Positions 1 through 9,167 of a stretch of 64,000 nt of DNA are shown here, piece by piece (position 1 is the first letter of the stretch; every line of letters starts with the position of its first letter). The DNA comes from Brassica napus (Eukaryota; Streptophyta; Magnoliopsida; Brassicales; Brassicaceae). The translations under genes and the position numbers were made by a program. The stretch spans positions 51,609,422 through 51,673,421 of the forward strand of contig NC_063445.1 of assembly GCF_020379485.1 (NCBI RefSeq), given 5' to 3'. The notes beneath the pieces are model-generated. The model did not search any database, was not told where the DNA came from, and worked only from the letters and a program-made list of their open reading frames with translations.

Positions 1-116
1 AGATCCATTGATGCGTTATTTTGAAAGGTAACATATATTGACACTTCGAAACACATATAAGTATAATTAATTGTATAATTGCGAGAGATTCATTCCTATA
101 AAATGTGATTTTACAG

Positions 117-960
117 CCTATTTGTTTCTCAAGTCGAAGAAACATTTCCTGGTATATCCACAAGTGACGTAGACAAAAGGAAAGATCAACACTTCATTAA
201 GTGGTTGCGGAATCAGGTATTAACTAAAACTTTTTTTTCATACATTATCTGTATTTCATTAACATTCTCTTTATTTTTGCAGGTTGATTATGACGACGAC
301 GATGCAGATTATCCTAAGTGGTTACACGAAGTAATTCAATCTCCACTTGTAAAGGTCACCACATCACAGATGTATTTCACACGAGGCTATACTTTTCATA
401 CATATGACTATGGTAGACAGCGGGCGACCAGTAACTATGGAATATGTGTGAAAGGGGAAACAGATTTCTACGGGATCTTGACGGAGATTATTGAAGTCGA
501 ATTTCCAGGGATACTGAAGCTGAAATGCGTCCTCTTCAAATGTGAATGGTTCGACCCCGTCGTCAACAGAGGTGTTCGGTCTAACAAATTCGGTGTAGTT
601 GATGTCAACGGTGGACGAAGGTACAACAAATTCGAGCCTTTCATCTTAGCTTCACAAGCAGACCAAGTTAGCTTCCTTCCATACCCTCGGATGAGAGATT
701 CAGGTATAAATTGGTTAGCAGTGATCAAAGTTACACCTCGAGGACGAATCATCAGTGGAGAAGAACCACCATTGCAAGAAGAACAGATAAATGAAGTTGA
801 GGAACCTGAACAAGAAATTGATGACATCCTTCTCATTGATCCGCATAATCACGAGTACGAAGATCTTACCGATGATGCCACAGACGAAGCTGTTGAAGAC
901 GAGTTTAATGAAAATGATGATGTTTCTAGTGATGACGAGAATGTCGATGTATCCGATTGA
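117..960 (+). CDS. CACTA transposase, 3' exons (DUF4216 region), partial
   Basis: C-terminal part of a TnpD-type CACTA transposase, the enzyme that cuts and joins the element ends. Exons are 117..216 (acceptor TTTACAG) and 283..960, with intron 217..282 beginning GTATTA and ending TTTGCAG. The second exon encodes the DUF4216 signature (YFTRGYTFHTY, then CEWFDP, then an FEPF..ASQADQV block). An acidic tail rich in D and E runs to a TGA stop at 958-960. The 100-bp penultimate exon has exactly the same length and phase as the matching exon of the second CACTA element (17013..17112), which supports the model. Bases 1-116 are the preceding intron. No stop or frameshift is seen in this part. The catalytic tnp2 domain lies off the window to the left. 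Confidence 0.88.
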
Positions 961-1085
961 TGTATTTGTTTTATGAATAAGATGAGGGAGTTTGTTTTAT
1001 GAATAAGATAATGTGGGGTTTGTTTTATGAATAAGGTAATGCCGGGAGTTTGTTTTATGAATAAGCAAATGTGGGAATTGTGGTT
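961..1085 (+). repeat. Minisatellite, about 30-bp unit, four copies
   Basis: Immediately after the transposase stop codon, a unit containing GTTTGTTTTATGAATAAG recurs four times with a variable GGG-rich linker. It lies within the 3' untranslated part of the transposase gene. Confidence 0.8.
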
Positions 1086-1175
1086 TGGAATGGAAATAAA
1101 GATGGGGTTTGGAGTATATGAAGTAGAAAATAAGGAATATGGGGTTTCGGGTTTCGGATTCAAGGGATTTAAACA

Positions 1176-1400
1176 TAACACTCGTTAATTCCACGTAACA
1201 AAAAATCATCGTAAAGGACTCGTAGGTCAACGAGGAAATAACGACAAAATATAAAAATAAAGAACGCGAGACTCGTTAATTCCACGTAGGACAAAATCGT
1301 CGTAAATACCACGTAGGATGAATTCGTCGTAAAAACCACGTAGGATGAAATCGTCGTAAATACAACGTAAGACAACGAGGAAATAACGACGAAACCTAAA
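1176..1400 (+). repeat. Internal CACTA subterminal-type repeats, block 1
   Basis: Repeats of the form CACGTAGGA followed by AAATCGTCGTAAA, and ACGAGGAAATAACGACGAAA, match the motif family of the element's right subterminal region (4690-5160). They lie between the two genes, away from either end, which is unusual for CACTA elements. Confidence 0.8.
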
Positions 1401-1439
1401 AATAAAGATGGGGTTTGGAATATATGAAGTAGAAAATAA

Positions 1440-1833
1440 GGAATATGGGGTTTGGGGTTTCGGGTTTGGGGTTTCGGGTTTCGGGTTTGGGGTTTGGGTT
1501 TCGGGTTTTTGGTTTCGGGTTTCGGGTTTAGGGGTTCGGGGTTTGGGGTTTGGGGTTCGGGGTTTAGGGGTTCGGAGTTTGGGGTTTCGGGTTTAGGGGT
1601 TCGGGGTTTGGGGTTTCGGGTTTTGGATTTCGGGTTTGGGGTTTCGGGTTTTGGATTTCGGGTTTCGGGTTTGGGGTTTCGGGTTTTGGATTTTGGGTTT
1701 CGGGTTTCGGGTTTCGGGTTTCGGGTTTGGGGTTTCGAGTCTGGGGTTTCGGGTTTAGGGGTTCGGGGTTTCGGGTTTCGGGTTTTGGATTTCGGGTTTC
1801 GGGTTTTGGGTTTCGGGTTTGGGGTTCTAGGGA
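1440..1833 (+). repeat. Telomere-like degenerate heptad array 1
   Basis: About 390 bp consist almost entirely of 7-mers TTTCGGG, TTTGGGG, TTTTGGG and some TTTAGGG, the last being the canonical plant telomere unit. Several open frames cross it in both directions but encode only GFGV or NPKPET repeats and are not genes. A short precursor of the array occurs at 1140-1165. Confidence 0.85.
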
Positions 1834-1878
1834 TTTAACCATAACACTCGTTAAAAATAACGACGAAACTTAAAATTA

Positions 1879-1996
1879 AATATGGGGGTTTGGGTTTCGG
1901 GTTTCGGGTTTGGGCTTTCGGGTTTCGGGTTTGGGGGTTGGGGTTTGGGGTTTCGGGTATGGGGTTTCGGGTTTCGGGTTTTGGTTTTCGGATTCT
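1879..1996 (+). repeat. Telomere-like degenerate heptad array 2
   Basis: A second stretch of TTTCGGG/TTTGGGG-type heptads. Like the copies ending near 1171 and 1833, it ends in the same boundary GGGATTTAAnCATAACACTCGTTAA. A composite module (start GATGGGGTTTGG, heptads, boundary, ACGA-type repeats) is thus present about three times from 1100 to 2200. Confidence 0.8.
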
Positions 1997-1999
1997 AGG

Positions 2000-2200
2000 G
2001 ATTTAAACATAACACTCGTTAATTCCACGTAGGATGAAATCGTCGTAAATACCACGTAAGCATAAATCGTCGTAAAGACCACGTAACCAGAAATCGTCGT
2101 AAAGACCACGTAAGCAGAAATCGTCGTAAAGACCACGTAAAAAGATTTAAACATAAAACACGTTAATTCCACGTAAGCATAAATCGTCGTAAATACCTCG
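2000..2200 (+). repeat. Internal CACTA subterminal-type repeats, block 2
   Basis: Five or more copies of a roughly 29-bp unit, ACCACGTAAGCAnAAATCGTCGTAAAG, follow heptad array 2. They belong to the same motif family as the element ends. Confidence 0.8.
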
Positions 2201-2450
2201 TAGTGTAAAAACTAGAAAAAAGGGAAAAGGATCAAAATACAAGAATAACATGTGGCAAGACTTCCAGCAATTATAATACGTAAGTCTCGCCCACATGAAT
2301 TCTAATATCTTATCCTTTTCCTATTTTTTCAAATATTTATAATTTGAATATGATTTTGCTGAGGAATGTGATTTCAGATAGGTGTGTGATTTGGGAGTTT
2401 ATGTGTGGTTTGAGAATGAGAGTTGTGGGTATATTTATAGGAAAGCAAGC
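2201..2450 (+). other. AT-rich spacer, nothing coding seen
   Basis: AT-rich sequence between two internal repeat blocks. No open frame or recognised motif. Confidence 0.5.
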
Positions 2451-2621
2451 CTCGTTAATTCCACGTAGGCAAAATCGTCGTTAATACCTCGTAAACAAAA
2501 ACACGGGCCTTTGTGATTCCTCGCAATTTCCTCGTAAAAAAAAACACGGGCCTTTGTAACTGCTCGCTATTTCGTCGTAAACTTACGACGAATTTGCGAC
2601 GATATGTAATCTTATATATAC
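2450..2621 (+). promoter_or_regulatory. Promoter of the CACTA-1 second gene: repeats plus TATA box
   Basis: Subterminal-type repeats (CTCGTTAATTCCACGTAGG, AATCGTCGTTAATACCTCGTA, TTACGACGAATTTGCGACGA) run directly into a TATA box, TATATATA at 2613-2620, 65-70 bp before the ATG. A repeat block touching a TATA box is also seen before both genes of the other CACTA element. This suggests that the element's own DNA-binding protein regulates this promoter. Confidence 0.6.
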
Positions 2622-2684
2622 ACCCGAGCGCTCACTCTTTCTTTCCTCTCTACTTCCTCTCTACTTCCTCTCCATTTCGTAGCA

Positions 2685-4552
2685 ATGGTAAGCCTCTCTG
2701 ATTCCTCTCTAATTTGGTTAGTTTAGGATAGATTAGGTGGTTAGTATAGGGAATTTAGATAGGTTTGCGGATTTTATGTTATTTAGTGTTGATTAGGTGG
2801 ATAATGTTGGGAAATATATTGTTGATGTTAATTTTAAAAATTTCATTTTTTTCCCAGGTTCGAAAAGGAAGACTTACTGCCCATTACAGAGAGATCTTCG
2901 GTGAGCCGGGTAGTCGTTTAGACCCGGCCTCTTCTTCCGCTCCCAGTTCTTCGGGCCAGGAGACTGTCCCCGAGACTCAGTACACTCAGAGAGTCTCTGG
3001 GTCTACTTCTTCTAGTGCACCATCGGCTCCTCATGTGCCTCCTCCGATGCCTCCTCCTGTGCCTCCTCCGATGGCACCTCCGATGGCCGCCGATATTCAT
3101 CCTGATCTGATGGTGCCTCCGAGTGCTCCTTACTCGCAGTACACTGTAGAGGACATTCTCAGTCTGCCAGGCAGAGAAGGTTTATCAGTCATCGACCCAG
3201 ACCGACCGGACGGAACGTTGTGGTATGTTGCATTAATTTTTTTTTTAATTCGTTTAAATTTCTTTTATAACATTAAAAAATAATTTATATTTTAAATTTG
3301 TATTCCAGGTGGGGGGTTAACGGATGTCTTGCATCGGACGTAACCGACACGATCAAGGGTTACTTCTCCATGGCACATCCAAACTGGAGTAAGACGCCTC
3401 ACTACGTCAGAAAGACGTGGTTCAAAATTTACGCTGTAAGTTTCTATTAATTAATTATATATATTTTAATTTTTTCATGATTTATATATATACTTTCTAA
3501 AAAACTAATTGTTAATTTATTTTTTCCAACAGCAAAAATATAATTGGGCCTTGGGGATCACTGAGAGGGTGAGGAAGAAGTTTAACGCGAAAGCGAAAGT
3601 TCGCTTGTTGGACACGGTCTCCAACTGGAAGGGTGACTGGATCGTGAAGGGGTATGAGCGTGGCAAACCCGCTGAGCTCACCACGGATGTGTGGGATGGC
3701 CTCATCCGTTATTGGCGCCTTCCTGATTCCATTAGAATCGCCCAGGCTTGCTCTAACTCCCGTAACACGGTCGATGAGCACGGGAACGGGCCGATGCTTC
3801 ACACTACGGGCCAAAAACCCCACGCCGGTGTCCGTTTGGAAATGGTAATTAAATATTTTATTAAATAATTTTTTTAATACATATATTAATTTATTCTAAC
3901 TTTCTTAACTGTTTTTTAGGCCAAAGAGACGGGACATCTCCCGTCTCTTATGGAACTTTACGAGAGGACCCACAAGAACAAGGCGGGCGTATTTGTAGAT
4001 GGCAAGTCCGAGCAAATCTACAACGACGTAGTTGCTCGGGTTGAAGACCGCCAGACTCAGCTGACCCAGCAGTCTACCGACGGATTACCCGTCACCTTAT
4101 CCACACTTGAAGTGGATAAGATTTACGAGGAGGTAAATTTTCAAAAAAATTAATTTTTAATTATTCATTTAATTTAACTTTAAATTTTTACTTACAATAT
4201 TTATTTTTTTTTTAAGGTTGTCCCTAAAAAAAAGGGACGGACGTTGGGTATTGGTTCTGTCAACGATGTTCCGAGAGCGACATCGTCTTATGGTCAGCGA
4301 CGGGATGATGAAGTCACGGAGCTGCGTAGAGAGTCCGCTCAGCTGCGTAACGAGTTGACCGCGACAAAATCTCGTATGGGTGGAGTCGAGGGCTTCTTGG
4401 ACGTTATTGCGGCCACAAATCCGGAATGGGAGTCCATGTTGAGGAACATGCGACAACAACATCCCATTCAAGGCGAGTCATCCGACGTACATAACGAGGC
4501 GGATGTTACGAGGAGGAGTGATGAATTCTACCGGGCGATGAACGACCCTTAG
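2685..4552 (+). CDS. CACTA second gene, TnpA-like (plant transposase Ptta/En/Spm family)
   Basis: Accessory protein of the CACTA element, related to the Transposase_24 family. In En/Spm the analogous TnpA binds subterminal repeats and brings the ends together. Six exons: 2685..2687 (the ATG alone), 2858..3222, 3309..3435, 3533..3844, 3920..4132 and 4217..4552, giving 451 residues with all GT-AG junctions in phase. The N-terminus is basic, then a P/S-rich low-complexity segment (residues about 70-90). The conserved core holds [24 protein letters not shown] and [15 protein letters not shown], then a basic PKKKGR and a heptad-like [13 protein letters not shown] segment that may form a coiled coil. 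No stop or shift interrupts it. The other CACTA copy (18802-20443) has 127-bp exon and matching core motifs, supporting the splice sites. DNA binding is inferred from family. Confidence 0.87.
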
Positions 4553-4689
4553 TTTTTTTTTTGGTTGTTGTATTATATAAATTCAAAACTTATTTATATA
4601 TAAAATATTTTCATATTGATTTATTTTTATTTTGAATTTTAATTTATTATTAAATTAAATAATTTTAATTATTTTTTAATTATATTTTT
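4553..4689 (+). other. AT-rich 3' flank of the second gene
   Basis: Very AT-rich sequence between the stop codon and the first subterminal repeat. It probably holds the polyadenylation region. No clear single signal can be chosen. Confidence 0.4.
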
Positions 4690-5165
4690 AAATTCGGTAA
4701 AATAATAAAAACGAAGTAAATTCGTAGCCAATGTACGACCTCTTTACGTGGAAACCTTACGAGGAAATGACGAGAAACATTTAACGAGTATTTTACGAGG
4801 AACCATTTACGAGGAAATAACGAGGAAAAGTTTACGACCATTTTACGAGGAAATCATTTCGTGGTTGTTACGTGTATTTTGCGAGGAAACTCTTTCAAGG
4901 TATTTACGTGTAGATTACGAGGAACTATTTTCGAGGTATTTACGAGGAATTATAGCGACGTCCTTACATGGAATATTGACGTGGTCTTTACGACGAATCG
5001 CCCTACTTCGTCTTTACGACGAAATATATTCCTCGCTAAGTTACGACGAATTAGCGAGGAAATATGTGTTACGACAGACGTGTAACGAGCAAACGTGTTT
5101 CCTCGCTAATTCGTCGTAAAGCCTCTTTTACGACGAAATAACGAGGAAAACCGCCCTCGTTAAGA
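4690..5165 (+). repeat. Right subterminal repeats of CACTA 1 (ACGA type)
   Basis: About 470 bp filled with short units of the form TTTACGAGGAAAT, TTACGACGAAAT and ACGTGGA in both orientations, ending at the terminal inverted repeat. These are the expected binding sites for the element's accessory protein. The core triplet ACGA/ACGAGG differs from the GCGA/GCGAGG core of the second CACTA element. Confidence 0.88.
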
Positions 5166-5169
5166 TTAT

Positions 5170-5183
5170 GTTTTCTTGTAGTG
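5170..5183 (+). repeat. Right terminal inverted repeat of CACTA 1
   Basis: GTTTTCTTGTAGTG is the reverse complement of the CACTACAAGAAAAC terminus. The next bases (TCG) begin Harbinger sequence that reads as transposase on the minus strand. Confidence 0.93.
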
Positions 5184-6120
5184 TCGACAGCTTTTCGGGC
5201 AGCTTCTTGACGTTGCGCAAATAAAACAGCTTTCGGCCCTTGTGGAATCAAAATAGATTGGATAAAAGTTGTCCATTTTGGATAAATACCATCAGTGAGA
5301 TAGTAAGCCAAATGGTACTCTCTTCCGTTGACCGAGAAATTCACTTGCGGGGCTTGACCATTTATTATGTCATCAAAAACATGTGAGCGATCAAGTACAT
5401 TAATATCATTTAAGGTACCTGGAGGTCCAAAAAACGCATGTCATATCCAAAGATCATATGAAGCAACCGCCTCTAAAACGATTGTAGGTTTTCTCGAACC
5501 ACGAGAATATTGGCCTTTCCAAGCGGTGGGACAATTCTTCCACTCCCAATACATACAATCGATGCTTCCTATCATCCTGGGAAATCCACGAAGCTCTCCA
5601 ATTTAAAGTAGACGTTGAAGATCAGCCGGTGTTGGTCTTCTTAGGTACTCGTCGCCAAACACATTTATTATGGTGTCGACAAAATTTTCCACATATAATC
5701 GAGCAGTGGTTGCACCGAGCCTGAGGTACTCGTCGACCACATCAAGCGCAGAAACATAGGCCAACACACGAATAGCTGTTGTACACTTTTGAAGTGGAGA
5801 GAGACCAAGCCTTCCGAGACCGTCTCTCTTTTGTCGAAAGAATGGAACTTCATTGGAGAGTCGATCAACAATTTTCATGAACAATTGCTTGTTCATTCTA
5901 AACCGTCGTCGGAAAACATTTTCAGAATATGTTGGACTATCACTGAAATAATCATTCCATAAACGCATATCGCCTTCTTCGCGATTTCTTTCGATAAACA
6001 CTCGTTTTTTTCTTGTCCTCCTTTCATCTTCTTCATTGATAACCATATTCTCGAATGTAAATATTGATTGAATGTTTTATCGAACGAATCTTCTAAATTA
6101 TTATCTGAAGAAGATGCCAT
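5184..6120 (-). pseudogene. Harbinger transposase (ALP1-like nuclease fold), broken
   Basis: DDE-type transposase pseudogene starting at ATG 6118-6120. Recognisable blocks in order: NREEGDMRLWNDYFSD; FRRRFRMNKQLFMKIVDRL; GLSPLQKCTTAIRVLAY; DEYLRRPTPADLQRL; a GSIDC block (5560-5580) carrying the first catalytic Asp; a PGTLNDINVLDRS block (5390-5430) carrying the second; YYLTDGIYPKWTTFIQSI; and FAQRQEAARK, where the CACTA element begins. Damage: a frameshift near 6050, a TAA at 5603-5605 where the family has a D codon, a TGG-to-TGA stop at 5441-5443, and loss of the C-terminus with the catalytic Glu to the CACTA insertion. The missing part should lie left of the CACTA element. All segments after the frameshift share one frame. 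Confidence 0.9.
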
Positions 6121-6139
6121 AAAATAGAATTGTTTTAGA

Positions 6140-6385
6140 AAATATGGCGAGAATAGAAAATGGGATTGTTTTAGAAAATATGGAGATGAGAGGAAATGAG
6201 ATTGTTTTATAAATAAGGAGATGAGAGGAAACGGAATTGTTTTAGAAATAAGGAGAGAGGACCGTGAGATTGAGAGACATGAAAGGAGAGAGATGAGATA
6301 GCTAGAGATGAGAGGAGCGAGATGAGATTGAGAGAGATGAAAGGAGAGAGATGAGATTAATATGGTGAGATATGAGAGTAGAATA
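6140..6385 (-). repeat. GA/CT-rich simple repeat in transposase 5' leader
   Basis: Purine-rich units such as GAGAGATGAAAGGAGAGAGATGAGAT recur. On the minus strand this is a CT-rich leader upstream of the Harbinger transposase start. Confidence 0.65.
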
Positions 6386-7067
6386 TGAGACTATATACAC
6401 TTGGATGCATTGCTGTTCAGTCAAAATTAAAAATCATGACTTGAAGACAAAACATTAACACTTTGACACAACTAGAGGACAGTACCTCACCACTCTCGTA
6501 ACAACTACAAGACAAGCTACATCAACGCTCGTGACATCTACAACAACTAGAAGACAAAGAAACAACAACTAAAGTCGTGACATCTCTCAACGCTCGTGAC
6601 ATCTCCACTCTCTCATGTTCTGAACTTGGCTCCGCCGTAGGTTCTTTGCGTACTCTCTCACCTGCAATAACAAGAACATGTTAAACTCTTGAACATAACC
6701 GCATTAATAAGCACAAGAACAATAGCAAGAACAAGTCACATAACTACATTTAGATGCCCATTTTAAGAAAAATAACAAGAAACATAACCATAAACAGAAC
6801 AAGAATCATAACAAGAAACATAACGATAAACACAGGAAGAGGCATAACAAGAAACATAAGCAGAGTTTTAGCCGACTAACTAGCTAGACATCAAGTAGAC
6901 ATCAAGTCAGTGATGAGTTTCTTCTTGAGGGCCTCTTCATACTCAGCTAGAGGTTCATGCTTCCCAATAAGACTGTCAAGCAAACTCATCTTAGACAACC
7001 GCTCCTTCATCAACAAATCATGCTGTTTGATTGTCCACATACTCTGAAACGCATTCAGAGAATTCAC
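6386..7067 (-). other. Harbinger intergenic region
   Basis: Spacer between ORF1 and the transposase on the minus strand. It holds short repeats of CGTGACATCT with ACAACTA (6515-6605) and A-rich AACAAGAAACATAAC units (6690-6860). No coding sequence recognised. Confidence 0.5.
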
Positions 7068-7781
7068 CTATACCACCTTCTTCTTAGAACTCGCCTTTGC
7101 GGCCTTAACACCCGCGGGGCGTTTGTTCTCAGTTGCTTGAGAGGCTGATGAGTCTCCACCGTCATCACACTTCCTCTTCTTCGAACTTGGACGTTTAGCA
7201 GTGGCAATGGCGCACCACTTCTGGTCGTTGCACAGCTCCTTCCATGCGTGGTCAAGCATGAATCTCTTCTGGTGATTGTTGTAGAAGATTTGATGTGCTA
7301 GCTTGAGAACATCATTCTCGTTTTGGCCACTACTTTTCTCCCTAGTAGCAGCCTTATACGCTCCACAGAATTTAGACACAAGGTCGTTGATCTTGTGCCA
7401 ACGCTGCTTGCAGTGGGTCGGCTCTCTCTGTTCGCAGCCAGCATCAGTCCCTTGGCTCTCTCTGCTTTCCTCAAAGTAGGCAGCAATTCTTGACCAAAAG
7501 GCGCCTGATCTTTGCTCGTTCCCAACCACTGGGTCTTTGCTCGTGTTTAACCACGAGCTGATGAGCAAAATATCATCCTTTGGAGTTCATTTCCGTCGCT
7601 CTCTTCGCTCTGTAGCCGTCTCTCCATCAAAGTTAGAGGCTTCGGTACCAAATAAACATTGAAATGGAAGTTGTGATGAAGATAGTTCAACACTATCTTC
7701 ATTGTTTCCAAAGGAAAGAGTTTGTTGACTATTTAATAGTTCAACAAACTTTGAGCTTGAAGCAGATGGATAGGAATCCAT
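7068..7781 (-). pseudogene. Harbinger ORF1, Myb/SANT-like DNA-binding protein, one nonsense mutation
   Basis: ORF1-type partner of the Harbinger transposase, needed for DNA binding and nuclear import of the transposase in studied elements. The start is ATG 7779-7781 (MDSYPSASSSKFVELLNSQQ). The N-terminal linker ends ERRERRK and is followed in the same frame by a TGA at 7584-7586, where relatives have Trp. The SANT-like domain then continues: LLISSWLNTSKDPVVGNEQ, FWSRIAAYFEES, a block around CKQRWHKINDLVSKFCGAY, and a basic C-terminus with SSKKRKC and SSKKKVV. A single TGG-to-TGA change therefore splits an otherwise open gene of about 237 codons. These plant ORF1 proteins are often misnamed glutathione S-transferase T3-like in automatic annotation. 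Confidence 0.88.
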
Positions 7782-9142
7782 ACGAAGGAAGAGAGATAGA
7801 AAAGAAGGAGCTGAGATTATTATAGAATGAATAGGAAGAGAAGAGAAGAACACGGTTTTGGAATGAATTGAACAAAGAAGAGAAGCCAAGATTTTTATAG
7901 AATGAATAGAAGAAGAAACGCATTGATAGCCAACCATAACCGAGTTGACATATTTCTAACACCAACAAACACAAGACCATTCATTTCTATCTAACCACAA
8001 ACCAATAAACAGCTATTTATTACCTAACCTAACACATGATTACCATTCAATTCATTTCACAGAAGTGATAGCAATCAAGGACAATCGCAACATATTTCTA
8101 ATACCACAAACCGCTATAGCAAGCAAGAGATTGCAATGCTTTATCCAATTCAAACAGAGCAAAGACAATGGTATTATCATACTCTCCAATTCAAACAGAG
8201 CAAAGACGTTTTTAAAAAGCAACAATAATGAAGAAATTAAACAGAGAACAATGGTATTATCCAACTCTCTAATTCAGTTCAAGCCACAATTAAATCCTAC
8301 TCTACAATTCAAACAGAGCAAAGACGTTTTTAAAAAGCAACTATAATGAAGAAATTAAACAGAGCACAATGGTATTATCCAACTCTCTAATTCAGTTCAA
8401 GACACAACTAAATCCAACAGCGAGCGCAACCAAACTCACAAACAACCATCGAATATAAACAATGGTTTATCCTATTCAACAGACCAAATAGATTGATTTT
8501 ATCTGATTCAAAAGATCAAAGACAAAGGTTTTACCTTTTACAAACGATCATGGGGGTGAAGTCTGAGAGATAGGACGGCTCTCTCTGGATCGTGCCTCTT
8601 GATCAAACCATCTGAAGACACAAAGACAGAAAAAATTACAACAAGTCAGTCGATTGAGCTTCTCTAGATTCAGGATGAAATACAACAATCTAAAGACATG
8701 CATGAATGAAATATTAAAACAGAGAGACATATGAACTCATTTTTGCCTTTCGATTCGCCGACGGTCACCGTTTGGCGACGCCTCCGACCGCAACCACGAG
8801 AGACATCTCGCTGTTTTCCTGGGTCGACGATAGCAACTGTTCGAGGGGACACCATTTTCCGTCGTCGACATGAGCCACTGAGAAACCCGCCGTTGGTTGA
8901 GTCGGGCCACTGAGAAGAAGAGATATCGCATTTTCGTCTCCGGAGAGGAGAGAATGAAAACCGAAAGAAAAAAATGAAAAAAGAACGTGATGTCTCGTGA
9001 GACAACCCACCCTCTCTCCAGTAATATTAAACCACGTGGCTCAAGGGACGGTGCCTTCGCTTCCTTAATTAAGGGACGCCTCTTCCTAATAAATGGATTT
9101 TCCATTTAATTAAAATTATATTAATGCTAAAATCCCTCGTTA
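7782..9142 (-). other. Harbinger 5' leader region
   Basis: Non-coding sequence between the right terminus and ORF1. It contains a direct repeat: CAATTCAAACAGAGCAAAGAC with following AATAATGAAGAAATTAAACAGAG occurs near 8147-8265 and again near 8305-8375. A more GC-rich patch lies at 8735-9060. Short frames here overlap on both strands and look like shadows. Confidence 0.5.
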
Positions 9143-9167
9143 AGGGATTGCAATAAACATGGTCTTA
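9143..9167 (-). repeat. Harbinger terminus and TTA target site
   Basis: Read on the minus strand, the element begins GACCATGTTTATTGCAATCCC, a terminus type common in Brassicaceae Harbinger elements. It is followed outward by TTA at 9165-9167. The partner end is outside the window, so the duplication is inferred. Confidence 0.6.

Larger units (their letters stand above)
1..5183 (+). mobile_element. CACTA (En/Spm) transposon 1, left end outside window
   Basis: DNA transposon of the CACTA superfamily. The right terminus is visible at 5170-5183 (GTTTTCTTGTAGTG, the reverse complement of CACTACAAGAAAAC). Upstream lie the 3' part of a transposase gene, an internal repeat block, a second gene, and about 470 bp of subterminal repeats. 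The terminus matches that of the complete element at 13451-21024. It interrupts a Harbinger transposase reading frame that resumes at 5184. The flanking three bases are TCG, so the left end, outside the window, should be preceded by TCG. Both visible genes read through without stops, so this copy may be young; its transposase N-terminus cannot be judged here. Confidence 0.93.
5184..9164 (-). mobile_element. PIF/Harbinger element, split by CACTA 1
   Basis: Minus-strand element with the two usual Harbinger genes, a Myb/SANT-like ORF1 (7068-7781) and a DDE transposase (5184-6120). Its upstream terminus is at the right: the sequence ending CAATAAACATGGTC at 9151-9164 is followed by TTA, the trinucleotide target favoured by this superfamily. 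The other end lies beyond the CACTA insertion, outside the window. Both genes carry stops, so this copy is not autonomous. Confidence 0.87.

Noticed and set aside
1408..1842. Several open frames of 60-130 codons on both strands
   Set aside because: They encode only GFGVSGFGF or NPKPETRNPK repeats forced by the heptad array; no gene signal.
1440..1996. A true telomere or chromosome end
   Set aside because: The arrays are short, degenerate, mostly TTTCGGG, and lie between two genes of one transposon.
8731..9105. Overlapping open frames on both strands
   Set aside because: Located in the Harbinger leader; mutually overlapping, no recognised motif, explained by a locally GC-rich stretch.
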